A DNA stretch of 64,000 nucleotides, taken from contig NZ_BSNQ01000003.1 in assembly GCF_030160075.1 (NCBI RefSeq), positions 1,004,719 through 1,068,718 of the forward strand, read 5' to 3'. A program made the position numbers and the translations under genes. A model generated the notes under the pieces. That model did not search any database, was not told the origin of the DNA, and saw only the letters and a list, made by a program, of their open reading frames with translations. Below, one piece after another: positions 35,822 through 47,285 of the stretch. Position 1 is the first letter of the stretch. Each line of letters begins with the position of its first letter. The stretch is from Dyella lipolytica (GTDB taxonomy: Bacteria; Pseudomonadota; Gammaproteobacteria; Xanthomonadales; Rhodanobacteraceae).

Positions 35822-36233
35822 TGCTATCTCCCTGACAAAGTTATATTTTGGCTTAAAGCCGTCCATGCAACGAATTCACAGACATGAATTCGCTGCCAAC
35901 TTAGCGTAGCATTCTTGCTGCACGAGGAAAAATCGATATTTCGAAAACGTGCTCAATGCAAAGTTCTTGCGACACGCTTACGAAAATATCAGCTTCTCGC
36001 AAGCACTCGGAATAACTACGCGCGGAGTCCGCCGTAAGTGATGTAACGCACATAAACCTGATTAGGTGTCAGTGCGCGTCAGGAATGCCGATTTTTAGAT
36101 TGAATAGCAGATTACTTCAATAAATGACGAACACTTGTGAATGCATGGCTTGCACCAAAGCGCCCGTCGTACTTTGCAATATTCTTTTGGCACGATTTCA
36201 TTGCTGTGTCACAGACTATACGGGGGTCAGTAC
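35822..36233. other. AT-rich divergent intergenic region
   Basis: These 412 bp separate the lectin gene (-) from the GT39-like gene (+). The sequence is clearly AT-richer than the neighbouring core genes and has no convincing gene. It contains the 22-bp palindrome at 35871-35892 and should hold promoters for both genes, but I could not identify convincing -35/-10 pairs. Confidence 0.5.
35871..35892. promoter_or_regulatory. Palindrome upstream of the lectin gene, possible operator
   Basis: CGAATTCA-CAGACA-TGAATTCG is a perfect inverted repeat of 8-bp arms with a 6-bp spacer. It lies 50 bp upstream of the lectin GTG start, between divergent genes, which is where a dimeric regulator would bind. 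No specific regulator is recognised. Confidence 0.45.
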
Positions 36234-38156
36234 GTGAATTTTTCCACCCAAGCCCCCGCCCGATGGCAGGCTATTGTCTATGGACTGATTGCATTAATCG
36301 CTTGTGTCGGCGCGTTCGTCGGGCTTTCAGCAAGTGGTTTGTGGATCGACGAACTGTTTTCGGTCCTGGTGATTCATCATCACAACGGCCTTGGTGAGGT
36401 TTTCCGCCTCTCGCTCTCCGATGTCCACCCACCCCTTTACTATTTCTTTTTGTACTGTTGGACCCGTCTAGCGGGCTTCTCAGAATGGGCTTTGCGTTTA
36501 CCGAGCGCGGTGTTTGCGGTGCTTGCGGTCGGTGTCTTTGCGATGGGAACGCGGCGCGTACTGAGCCCGGCGGCGATCGCTTTCGCATGTGCAGTAGGCA
36601 CTGTGTCTGCGTTCTGGTTCAATCAATCGCAGAACGCGCGAAGCTACGCTCTATGCCTGACCTTCGCCGCGAGCCTGTTGTCGCTCGCCATCGCTTTGCA
36701 CAGACGTGTGCGCGTACGCCCCGGTTTTCCCATTGCACATTGGCTGGCACTAAGCCTGCTGGGGCTCGTCGCCAGTCTCACGCATGCGTATTTGTTATTG
36801 GCGCTGGGCATGGTCTTGGCGTTCCTTCTTTTCACTGTGCCGTCGTGGCGATTGCGCGCGGCGCTGGTTGCGACCGGCCTGGTGGTACTCGCATTCAATG
36901 TTGCGTACTACAGGATGATGGTTCATTCGTCGCAACAGGATTTGCAAAATCTGTGGTTCAGCAACGACCTCGGTTTCTTTTCCACTCAGATTCGACAGGC
37001 GGCGACCGATCTCATGGCATCGCAGGTCGCGCTGGTGGTGGGACTGCTGCTCGTATTCGCCATTCAACGACGGATTGTCGGCGAGCCGTTCTTTGTTTTC
37101 GACGATATCGATACGCGCTGGACAACTGCCCTCGCGGGCTTCGTTCTGATCGGTGTAATCGTTTGCGGTATCGCCGTATCGATGTTGGTAGCGCCGTCGT
37201 TTTCGGATCGAAACTTACTCGCCTGCTCGCCTTTTGCCTGGTTGCTGATCGCGCGTCTTTACGATGCCGTCGGGCCGCGTGGGTATACGCGCAGCAGCGC
37301 TATCGTCGCCGTGCTCGGCATGATACTGATCGGCTCTTATCTGCTATTGCTGCGTGGGCGTGAGTTGCCGCGCACGGAAAACTGGCGTGAATCGGCTCGG
37401 TACGTGGAGCAGCTTCCAGGATGCGCTAACCAACCGCTACCGGTGATTCTTCCTTATCGCTTCGGCCATGCGACAACGTTCTTCCGTACGCTCGCCGAGC
37501 GCGACTTCTTCGGCTTTTACTTGCCGCAGACAGCTCAGACACAGGCGTATCTGCCGGCAGAATTCGCGGCACGACATCCGGCGGAGGGGTTGCCGCAACT
37601 GCTGGCGTCGCGTGCTGCACACGCCGATAGCGGCGGCTGCACGCTGCTGGCATGGGGCATCCATGATCTGGACGAGGCGTCCGCGCTCAAGATTGCGCTT
37701 GATCTGGCCCGCCAGCCTGGCGTCGCGCCGCGTCGCGTATTGATGCAGGAGTTCACGATCTATCAGCACGGACGGCTGACCTGGCAAAAGGTGCCGGAAG
37801 GCTATGTATTTCTGGCGGTGCCGCCGGCACCGGCCGGTTCGCAGGTTTTGCCACCCCCTGCTCCGCCCATTCCGTTGAATGATCATGACGAAACGGCCCT
37901 CGGCGACCGCGTAGTCATTGATTATCTGACCAGCTATGCGAGCCCTACTGGCGCGCCTTACCTGCTCGACACCTATTCGATACAGCGCTGGGCCACCGGA
38001 AAGGCGGTTCGCGAGGATTTCCTGACCGTTCATCGCCTGACTTGCGACCCGCCGACCAGCAAGACCAACTGGGATGTTTGGCCGGATCCGGCTTATCCCG
38101 GCTGCAGCGACCGGCCACCGCCGACGTCCGCCGGTAGCATCGATGGAGGGCTATGA
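36234..38156 (+). CDS. GT39-like membrane glycosyltransferase
   Basis: The product has 640 residues from a GTG at 36234, which has GGGGG 7 bases upstream; an ATG at 36141 in the same frame has no visible ribosome site. It has about ten to twelve membrane helices in the first 360 residues. The first periplasmic loop carries LSDVHPPLYYFFLYCWTRL, the acidic DVHPPLYY motif of ArnT/PMT-like (GT39/GT83) enzymes using polyprenyl-phosphate sugars. A soluble C-terminal region of about 260 residues follows. The acceptor is unknown; lipid A, protein or cell-surface glycan are all possible. It is divergent from the lectin gene. Confidence 0.85.
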   Translation: MNFSTQAPARWQAIVYGLIALIACVGAFVGLSASGLWIDELFSVLVIHHHNGLGEVFRLSLSDVHPPLYYFFLYCWTRLAGFSEWALRLPSAVFAVLAVGVFAMGTRRVLSPAAIAFACAVGTVSAFWFNQSQNARSYALCLTFAASLLSLAIALHRRVRVRPGFPIAHWLALSLLGLVASLTHAYLLLALGMVLAFLLFTVPSWRLRAALVATGLVVLAFNVAYYRMMVHSSQQDLQNLWFSNDLGFFSTQIRQAATDLMASQVALVVGLLLVFAIQRRIVGEPFFVFDDIDTRWTTALAGFVLIGVIVCGIAVSMLVAPSFSDRNLLACSPFAWLLIARLYDAVGPRGYTRSSAIVAVLGMILIGSYLLLLRGRELPRTENWRESARYVEQLPGCANQPLPVILPYRFGHATTFFRTLAERDFFGFYLPQTAQTQAYLPAEFAARHPAEGLPQLLASRAAHADSGGCTLLAWGIHDLDEASALKIALDLARQPGVAPRRVLMQEFTIYQHGRLTWQKVPEGYVFLAVPPAPAGSQVLPPPAPPIPLNDHDETALGDRVVIDYLTSYASPTGAPYLLDTYSIQRWATGKAVREDFLTVHRLTCDPPTSKTNWDVWPDPAYPGCSDRPPPTSAGSIDGGL

Positions 38157-38200
38157 TGAGGGGCTAATCCGCGCAGACTGCCTTGAGGCGATCTGGACCG

Positions 38201-39073
38201 ATGAACGATGCGAAGCAATGCAAAAGCTTGGATATCGGGTCGGCATTAGGGGCGCTGGCGGCCAAGGAGTGCCAGTCGCTGGAACACGCACTGGCGCTCC
38301 GCAAAGGGCGCCATGACGGTATCCACGAAGCGCGAAAATCGAGCCGACGGTTGCGCAGCCTGCTCGCTTTTCTCGAGCCACGATCAGATCGACGGATAGC
38401 CTCGCTCGACAAGACCTTGAAGCAGTTGGTCGATAGCTTTTCCGCGTTGCGAGATGCGCACGTAGCTGCGCGCACCGCGCGACTCCTCGCGGCTACTCAC
38501 GCAGCCACGCTCACTCCATCGCTGATGGATGCGCTCGAACATCGCAGCGCGGCCTTACTGGATGAGGCACTCGAGAATGATCCCCATTGGCGTCGTCGGT
38601 CCGCCAAAGTACGGCGTATCGCCGTCGCCATCGAAGGCTTGCCTTGGCAACAAGTCACTCCGTCCACCGCAAAAAAAGTGCTCAAGCAGCATGTGCAGCG
38701 GATGAAAAAGGTGCGGCAAGCGGCGTTGGAGGAACGCACAACACCTGCTTTCCATCGTTGGCGTCGCCGTGCTCGGCAAGTTCGGTATCAACTCGAATTT
38801 CTGCGCACGGCTCGCCGCAAGGTCGGTATGAAGAAAAGACGCACGGAGCAATATGAGGCCCGGATAAAGCGTCTGAGTTTGCTCAGCGATCGACTTGGTT
38901 GGCGTCAGGATTTTCAGGTGTTCATGAGCGCACTCGATCAGCTGCCCGCTTCAATCGATATCGTCGCCTTGCGCGCGGCACTGAGCACAAAGTCAGCCAC
39001 ATTGTCGAAGGTGTCGCCACCCGAACCGGTAACGAAATCCGTCCGCATGTTCATTGCGCACGGCTCCCGATAG
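38201..39073 (+). CDS. CHAD domain protein
   Basis: The 290-residue, strongly basic, all-helical protein has the CHAD signatures HDGIHEARKSSRRLRSLLAFLE and AFHRWRRRARQVRYQLEFLR, with the conserved histidines and lysine/arginine residues that bind polyphosphate. CHAD proteins associate with polyphosphate granules or, when fused to CYTH, process triphosphates; no CYTH domain is present here. I choose ATG 38201; a TTG at 38183 is in frame. Gap to the previous gene is 44 bp, so co-transcription is likely but a functional link is not shown. Confidence 0.87.
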   Translation: MNDAKQCKSLDIGSALGALAAKECQSLEHALALRKGRHDGIHEARKSSRRLRSLLAFLEPRSDRRIASLDKTLKQLVDSFSALRDAHVAARTARLLAATHAATLTPSLMDALEHRSAALLDEALENDPHWRRRSAKVRRIAVAIEGLPWQQVTPSTAKKVLKQHVQRMKKVRQAALEERTTPAFHRWRRRARQVRYQLEFLRTARRKVGMKKRRTEQYEARIKRLSLLSDRLGWRQDFQVFMSALDQLPASIDIVALRAALSTKSATLSKVSPPEPVTKSVRMFIAHGSR

Positions 39074-39105
39074 CCCATCTGAAAACCTGCGTGCTATGCA
39101 ACGTA

Positions 39106-39543
39106 TCAGTGGCACACAAGGACGGGGACATCGCAGCACGTCAGCAATTTGTTCGTTTCGCTACCTAGTAAAAGTCGATCGAGACTGGTGTAGCTGTGCG
39201 TTCCCATGACGATCAAATCGCAATGCTGTTGTTTGGCCGCACCGACAATGGCGACATAAGGGCGGCGGTCGAACGCATACCCACCATGCGACTCCACGCC
39301 GGCCTTCTTCGCCATCGCCTGAATGTCGGCCAGGTGTAGCTGCGCGCGGGCAACCGACCTTTCCACGTAAGAATCTTCCGCATGCTGAATGACGTCGGAA
39401 AAATAAGCGACCGCCGGAAGAGGCGCGAGGACGTGAAATGCATAGATGCGCGCGCCAAGCTTGCGTGCCAGCTCGACACCGGTTTCTGCGGCATGCATGG
39501 CATGCTCGGACCCATCCGTGGCTATCAGGACATGTGAGAACAT
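39106..39543 (-). CDS. Universal stress protein, UspA family
   Basis: The 145-residue single-domain Usp begins MFSHVLIATDGSEHAMHAAE and ends with the ATP-binding signature DLIVMGTHSYTSLDRLLLGS plus a final DVPVLV strand. The G-x2-G-x9-G[ST] motif is recognisable as GTHSYTSLDRLLLGS, with one glycine altered (GTHS), so nucleotide binding is probable but not certain. It is a cytoplasmic stress-response protein. It converges with the CHAD gene, 32 bp apart. Confidence 0.88.
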   Translation of the reverse strand: MFSHVLIATDGSEHAMHAAETGVELARKLGARIYAFHVLAPLPAVAYFSDVIQHAEDSYVERSVARAQLHLADIQAMAKKAGVESHGGYAFDRRPYVAIVGAAKQQHCDLIVMGTHSYTSLDRLLLGSETNKLLTCCDVPVLVCH

Positions 39544-39714
39544 GATGCCTCCTCGGGTCTGCCGACCCTCGCCGAGCGCACCGCACTCACCTTGCCGAGC
39601 TCCCTGTTTGCCACGACAGGTGCGTTGCCTGCCTCGGTGGACTCGCTGTCGATTTTACTCCCGCCGAGAAGCTCAGCGTCGAGGATCGCGGCTGCGTTGC
39701 CCCCTATGCCAGGG

Positions 39715-40386
39715 CTAACCTGCCGTGGCCAGGGCACGGATATCCGCAGCCTCGAGTACGGCTTTGTCGGCGCCATGTCTGGCAACTGCCAGCATCGCTT
39801 GCCCCATGATTTCCGTAGTAAGCATGACGTTAGGAAAAAACAGGCGCAGCGGTGTCAGTAGCGGTTTGGTCAAGCTGTACAACAACCGGTAGGAAGCCGT
39901 CTTTGATCGTATGCCATGCAGGGGCTGGATGGCGCCCGGTCGAAATAGATACGCCGCTTTGAACGGCAGCCGCTGCAAGGTATTTTCGGTACGCCCTTTT
40001 ACGCGTGCCCACATGCTGCCTCCTTGCTCCGTGCTGTCGGTCCCCGCCCCGGATACGTAGACAAAAGTCATGCCAGGATTGAGCCGGGCCACGGTCTGGG
40101 CGACGGCTATGGTGAGGTCGTAAGTCAGTCGCGTGTATGCCGCCTCGGTCATGCCGGCAGACGAAATCCCCAGGCAAAAGAAGCAGGCGTCGAAGCCCTT
40201 CAAGTCGGCGGCAACGGAGTCGCCATCGAAAAGGTCGTGCTGCACGATTTCCTTCAACTTTGGATTTGGCTGCCCGGTCGCGGTTCTGCCTACGGTCTGG
40301 ACAAGGGCGACGTCCTGCGCGAGCAAGCACTCCCGCAGCACACCTTGTCCAACCATGCCTGTGGCGCCATATATGAGCACGTTCAT
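39715..40386 (-). CDS. NAD(P)-binding Rossmann-fold protein, SDR-like
   Basis: The 223-residue protein begins MNVLIYGATGMVGQGVLREC, an atypical-SDR nucleotide loop (GATGMVG), and contains CFFCLGISSAGM, FVYVSGAGTDSTEQGG and MWARVKGRTENTLQRLPF. It lacks a standard YxxxK pair, but MWARVKGRTE occupies that position, so a reductase or regulatory role as in NmrA/HTATIP2-like proteins is possible. The start at 40386 is the ATG that begins the Rossmann strand; the longer frame to 40881 is antisense shadow of the sirtuin gene. The sirtuin gene is divergent, 66 bp away. Confidence 0.82.
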   Translation of the reverse strand: MNVLIYGATGMVGQGVLRECLLAQDVALVQTVGRTATGQPNPKLKEIVQHDLFDGDSVAADLKGFDACFFCLGISSAGMTEAAYTRLTYDLTIAVAQTVARLNPGMTFVYVSGAGTDSTEQGGSMWARVKGRTENTLQRLPFKAAYLFRPGAIQPLHGIRSKTASYRLLYSLTKPLLTPLRLFFPNVMLTTEIMGQAMLAVARHGADKAVLEAADIRALATAG

Positions 40387-40452
40387 GAGATTTTCCTGAG
40401 CGGAAACGATGTCGCCAGCATAATCGAGCAGACCGAGACGCAATAAATAACC

Positions 40453-41781
<1,329 letters not shown>

Positions 41782-41813
41782 TTATCAGACTTTCTTGCAG
41801 TGAACACCATGAC

Positions 41814-41840
41814 GAATTAGCGCTGGTAGCGCGCTAACTC
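41814..41840. repeat. Inverted repeat between tadA and guaA
   Basis: GAATTAGCGC and GCGCTAACTC form a 10-bp stem with one wobble pair and a 7-base loop. On the + strand the downstream sequence is T-rich (GATGATTTTATTATT), so it resembles a terminator facing + transcription, where it could stop read-through from the sirtuin gene antisense to tadA. On the - strand no T-run follows. Confidence 0.4.
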
Positions 41841-41850
41841 GATGATTTTA

Positions 41851-43431
41851 TTATTCCCACTCAATGGTGGCGGGGGGCTTGCCGCTTATGTCATAAACGA
41901 CACGAGAAACACCGCGTAACTCATTGATAATTCTATTTGAAACGGTACCAAGGAAGTCGTAGGGTAGATGCGCCCAGTGCGCGGTCATGAAGTCGATGGT
42001 CTCTACGGCACGTAGCGCGATCACCCATTCATACGCACGAGCATCGCCCACCACACCCACCGACTTCACCGGCAGGAACACCGCGAATGCCTGGCTGACC
42101 TGGTCGTACAGATTGGCTTTGCGCAACTCTTCGATGAAGACAGCATCGGCGCGTGCCAACAGTTCGGCGTATTCGGGCTTCACTTCGCCAAGGATGCGCA
42201 CACCCAGCCCCGGTCCCGGGAACGGATGGCGATAGACCATATCGCGCGGCAGGCCGAGTTCGACGCCGATGCGGCGTACTTCGTCCTTGAACAGTTCGCG
42301 CAACGGTTCCACCAGCTTGAGCTTCATATGCTCAGGCAGGCCACCGACGTTGTGGTGACTCTTGATGACGTGCGCCTTGCCGGTCTTGCTGCCAGCCGAC
42401 TCGATCACGTCCGGGTAGATCGTGCCCTGGGCCAGCCACTTCACATGACCATTGCCGGATGCGGTGACCTTGGCCGATTCCTCGTCGAAGATCTCCACGA
42501 ACAGGCGGCCGATGATCTTGCGCTTGGCTTCCGGGTCGGCCACGCCTTCGAGTGCTTTGAAGTAACGCTCTGCGGCATTGACGCGGATGACCTTGACGCC
42601 CATGTGCTCAGCCATGGTGGCCATCACCTGGTCGCCCTCCTGCCAACGCAGCAGGCCGGTGTCCACGAACACGCAGGTCAGCTGATCGCCGATGGCGCGA
42701 TGCAGGAGCGCTGCAACCACCGACGAATCCACACCACCTGACAGACCCAGCAGCACATGATCCTTGCCCACCTGCTCGCGCACGCGCGCGATCTGGTCGT
42801 CGATGATGTGCGCGGCGGTCCACAGTGTCTGACAGCCGCAGATCTCGGTGACGAAACGCTTGAGCAAGGCATTGCCCTGCTTGGTGTGCGTCACTTCAGG
42901 ATGGAACTGCACGCCGTACCAGCGTTTGGCTTCGTTCGACATCGCGGCGACTGGAATACGATCGGTAGTCGCCGTGATGGTGAAGCCCGGCGGGGCCTTG
43001 GCGACATGATCGCCGTGACTCATCCACACTTCGAGCGCCTGAGTGGAAGCGTGATCGGTAAGACCGGCAAGCAGGCGATCCGCCACGACGACGTCGACAC
43101 GTGCATGACCGAACTCGCGCGCATCGGCAGCTTCCGTGGCGCCGCCCAGCTGCGCCGCGAGCGTCTGCATGCCATAGCAAATGCCGAGGATCGGCAGGCC
43201 TGAATCGAACACTTGCTGCGGCGCTTTCGGCGCACCGTGCAGTGTGGTCGATTCCGGGCCTCCGGATAGGATGATGCCTTTTGCGCCGAACGCGGCAATT
43301 TCGGCAGGGTTGTGGTCCCAGGCCCAGATTTCGCAATAGACGCCGATCTCGCGGATACGCCGCGCAATCAGCTGGGTGTACTGCGCGCCGAAGTCGAGGA
43401 TGAGGATCTTGTCGCTATGGATGTTGGTCAT
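41851..43431 (-). CDS. guaA: GMP synthase (glutamine-hydrolysing)
   Basis: The 526-residue protein has the class I glutamine amidotransferase domain ([16 protein letters not shown]; nucleophile in [15 protein letters not shown]), the ATP pyrophosphatase P-loop [13 protein letters not shown] near residue 225 and the C-terminal GMP synthase dimerisation domain ending PPATIEWE. It converts XMP to GMP in the cytoplasm. It follows guaB on the same strand after a 94-bp gap holding a repeat element. Full length, all catalytic motifs intact. Confidence 0.98.
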   Translation of the reverse strand: MTNIHSDKILILDFGAQYTQLIARRIREIGVYCEIWAWDHNPAEIAAFGAKGIILSGGPESTTLHGAPKAPQQVFDSGLPILGICYGMQTLAAQLGGATEAADAREFGHARVDVVVADRLLAGLTDHASTQALEVWMSHGDHVAKAPPGFTITATTDRIPVAAMSNEAKRWYGVQFHPEVTHTKQGNALLKRFVTEICGCQTLWTAAHIIDDQIARVREQVGKDHVLLGLSGGVDSSVVAALLHRAIGDQLTCVFVDTGLLRWQEGDQVMATMAEHMGVKVIRVNAAERYFKALEGVADPEAKRKIIGRLFVEIFDEESAKVTASGNGHVKWLAQGTIYPDVIESAGSKTGKAHVIKSHHNVGGLPEHMKLKLVEPLRELFKDEVRRIGVELGLPRDMVYRHPFPGPGLGVRILGEVKPEYAELLARADAVFIEELRKANLYDQVSQAFAVFLPVKSVGVVGDARAYEWVIALRAVETIDFMTAHWAHLPYDFLGTVSNRIINELRGVSRVVYDISGKPPATIEWE

Positions 43432-43475
43432 CGCGGCGAGGTCACAAAATGATGAAGAGATGGCATAAATCCAAC

Positions 43476-43503
43476 CGTCATCCCGGCAGAGACCGGGATG
43501 ACG
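43476..43503. repeat. REP-like palindrome in the guaB-guaA gap
   Basis: CGTCATCCCGG-CAGAGA-CCGGGATGACG is a perfect 11-bp inverted repeat. It shares the CCCGGCxxxxxCCGGG core with the repeat at 57423-57495, the common proteobacterial intergenic palindrome. It can form an mRNA hairpin between guaB and guaA and may tune their ratio. Confidence 0.6.
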
Positions 43504-43525
43504 AGCGCGGGTATGCTACGTGGCG

Positions 43526-45015
<1,490 letters not shown>

Positions 45016-45147
45016 CGCGGGAGCCGGTCAGGGCGCGACTGCTGCCGGATAAAAATCGTGCCAGATGGAGCGTTGAAACCGGGCTGGAATATGCTCGTTT
45101 AACTGCCATTTGGCATGAGGCCCTGGGCCCGCATTCCCAGGGCGTCG

Positions 45148-45999
45148 CTACTTTCGCGCTTCCGCAGCTTCGAGTGTGTTTTCCATCAGGGTCGCCACGG
45201 TCATCGGGCCAACGCCGCCGGGGACCGGAGTGATCCAGCTCGCGCGCTCGGAAGCCACCTCGAAATCCACGTCGCCAACTAGACGTCCATCGTCCAGCCG
45301 ATTGATGCCGACATCGACCACGACAGCACCTGGCTTGATCCAGTCGCCCTTCACCAGCCCCGGCTTACCTACCGCAACAACCAGGATATCGGCTTGTCGC
45401 ACATAGGTTTCAAGGCTGCGCGTAAAGCGATGGCAACAGGTGGTGGTGCAACCGGCGATCAGCAGCTCCAGCGCAAGCGGACGCCCAACGTGATTGGAAA
45501 CGCCGACGACCACGGCGTGCTGGCCACGGACCGGACGATCGGTATGTCCGAGCAGGGTCATCACACCTTTGGGTGTGCACGGCCGCAAACCGAATCGGCG
45601 CAGCGCGAGGCGGCCGACATTAACGGCCTGAAAGCCGTCCACGTCCTTGTCTGGATCGATGCGGTCGACCAGGGCGTCTTCGTCGATATGGTCAGGCAAC
45701 GGCGATTGCACCAGGATGCCGTGCACGGCGGGATCGGCGTTGAGGCGATCGATCAATTCGAACAGTTCCGCCTGCGTAGTCTTGGACGGCAGATCGTAAT
45801 CGAAGGAGCGGAAGCCGACCTGATGACAGGCCTTGCGCTTGTTACGCACGTAAACCGAAGACGCCGCGTCGTCACCTACCAGCACGACGGCGAGGCCGGG
45901 TTCGACGTGACCTTGCGCCTTGCGTTCGCTCACGCGCTTGCCGATCCGTTCCAGCACTTCCTGTGCGATGCGCTTGCCGTCGAGGATGCGTGCGTTCAT
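45148..45999 (-). CDS. folD: Methylenetetrahydrofolate dehydrogenase/cyclohydrolase
   Basis: The 283-residue protein has FolD signatures: [14 protein letters not shown] (catalytic lysine), [16 protein letters not shown], and [18 protein letters not shown] near the C-terminus. It interconverts 5,10-methylene- and 10-formyl-tetrahydrofolate with NADP. I choose ATG 45999, which has AGGA 6 bases upstream, over the frame extension to 46068. The segment [14 protein letters not shown] replaces the more usual C-T-V-T-x-C-H-S-x-T, a mild variation in the nucleotide-binding loop. Confidence 0.95.
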   Translation of the reverse strand: MNARILDGKRIAQEVLERIGKRVSERKAQGHVEPGLAVVLVGDDAASSVYVRNKRKACHQVGFRSFDYDLPSKTTQAELFELIDRLNADPAVHGILVQSPLPDHIDEDALVDRIDPDKDVDGFQAVNVGRLALRRFGLRPCTPKGVMTLLGHTDRPVRGQHAVVVGVSNHVGRPLALELLIAGCTTTCCHRFTRSLETYVRQADILVVAVGKPGLVKGDWIKPGAVVVDVGINRLDDGRLVGDVDFEVASERASWITPVPGGVGPMTVATLMENTLEAAEARK

Positions 46000-46080
46000 G
46001 AGGTGTCCTGGTCTTCCCGAGCGGACATTATCCCGGCTTGTGTAGCAACTCGCCACGCCTGCCGACACTTAGATAAGCTC

Positions 46081-47250
46081 CTAGCCGTTGGCTGCGCAGA
46101 AGCGCTCGATGTCCTCATAGCCATGGAAGGTGGCTGTCGAACCACATCCCGGACAGGCTGGATCGCGTGGCAGGCGCGTTTCGCGGAAGCGCATGCTCAG
46201 GACGTCGAACGACAGCAGCCGTCCAATAAGTGGCTCACCGAGATCCAGAATCAGCTTTAGCGCTTCGCTCGCCTGCAGCAATCCGACGATGCCAGGCAGC
46301 ACGCCAAGCACGCCAGCTTCACTGCAATTAGGTGCATCGGCGGCGGCCGGAGGTTCGGGAAACAGGCAGCGATAACACGGCGAATCGGTCCGACGCGGAT
46401 CGAATACGCTGACCTGCCCCGTAAAACGCTCGACGGCACCGTAGACCATCGGCATATTCAACCGCCGCGTCGCTGCGGCAAGCAGATAGCGCGCTGGGAA
46501 ATTGTCGGCACCGTCGATAACCAAGTCATGTCCGCTCAGCAGACGCTCGACGTTGTCCGCGCGTAAACGTTCGTTGTGCAAATCCACCTGCACGCGTGGA
46601 TTGAGCGCAGCCAAGGTCATACGCGCCGATTCCGTCTTGGCCATGCCTACGCGTGTATCGGCGTGGATGACCTGTCGGTGCAGATTCGAGCGTTCGACGC
46701 GATCATCGTCGATCAGGGTGAGCCGCCCTACTCCCGCCGCCGCAAGGTACAACGCGGCCGGCGCGCCCAGCCCACCCGCACCCAGCAGCGCGACGCTGGC
46801 CTGGCTCAGCTTGAGCTGTCCGGACTCGCCGACTTGGGGCAACCGCAACTGCCGGGCATAGCGTTCGGCGGCATCTGCGTCGAGATTGCCCGTGCTGATC
46901 GGCAGGCCTTCGCTTTTCCAACGCTCGAAACCGCCGGCAACGGAGAAGACATGTCGATAGCCCATTCGCTGCAGGGCTTCGGCTGCAAGCAGAGAACGCC
47001 GGCCGCTGCCGCATAACGTAAGCATGATGCGGTCGCGATGTGGTTCGTGGTCTTCAATACGCAGCTCGAGGAATCCGCGCGACAGAGCCAGCGCGCCAGT
47101 GGGTAACCCCGCCGCCCGCTCGTCGTCTTCGCGCACGTCGATCAGCAGTGCGCCTTGTGCTTGCCGGTTGAAGGCCTCGGTAGGTGAAATCTCCGGCACG
47201 CGCTGACGCAACGCGGCCAACCAGGATTCGCGGTCGAGGGATTCGCTCAT
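46081..47250 (-). CDS. Rhodanese-MoeB/ThiF fusion (sulfur-carrier adenylyltransferase)
   Basis: The 389-residue protein has an N-terminal rhodanese domain (about 20-115; active-site loop LCGSGRRS) and a C-terminal E1-like ThiF/MoeB domain (about 135-385) with ALLGAGGLGAPAALYLA, DDDRVERSNLHRQ, and zinc cysteines in CYRC and CPGC. It activates a sulfur-carrier protein (MoaD or ThiS type) by adenylation, and the rhodanese domain can supply the sulfur. In eukaryotic MOCS3 the rhodanese is C-terminal; here it is N-terminal, an arrangement common in Xanthomonadales. Start at 47250 chosen because upstream sequence has no homology. Confidence 0.9.
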   Translation of the reverse strand: MSESLDRESWLAALRQRVPEISPTEAFNRQAQGALLIDVREDDERAAGLPTGALALSRGFLELRIEDHEPHRDRIMLTLCGSGRRSLLAAEALQRMGYRHVFSVAGGFERWKSEGLPISTGNLDADAAERYARQLRLPQVGESGQLKLSQASVALLGAGGLGAPAALYLAAAGVGRLTLIDDDRVERSNLHRQVIHADTRVGMAKTESARMTLAALNPRVQVDLHNERLRADNVERLLSGHDLVIDGADNFPARYLLAAATRRLNMPMVYGAVERFTGQVSVFDPRRTDSPCYRCLFPEPPAAADAPNCSEAGVLGVLPGIVGLLQASEALKLILDLGEPLIGRLLSFDVLSMRFRETRLPRDPACPGCGSTATFHGYEDIERFCAANG

Positions 47251-47285
47251 GTGCACAGTGTAGGACGAAGCGGGTGCAATGCCCG

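Noticed and set aside
39525..39785. Short - strand frame of 86 codons between the universal stress protein gene and the SDR-like gene
   Set aside because: It overlaps both neighbours, has no ribosome site or recognisable domain, and its composition does not look like a protein.
42226..42741. Open frame of 171 codons on the + strand opposite guaA
   Set aside because: guaA is complete and conserved over this stretch; the antisense frame has no support.
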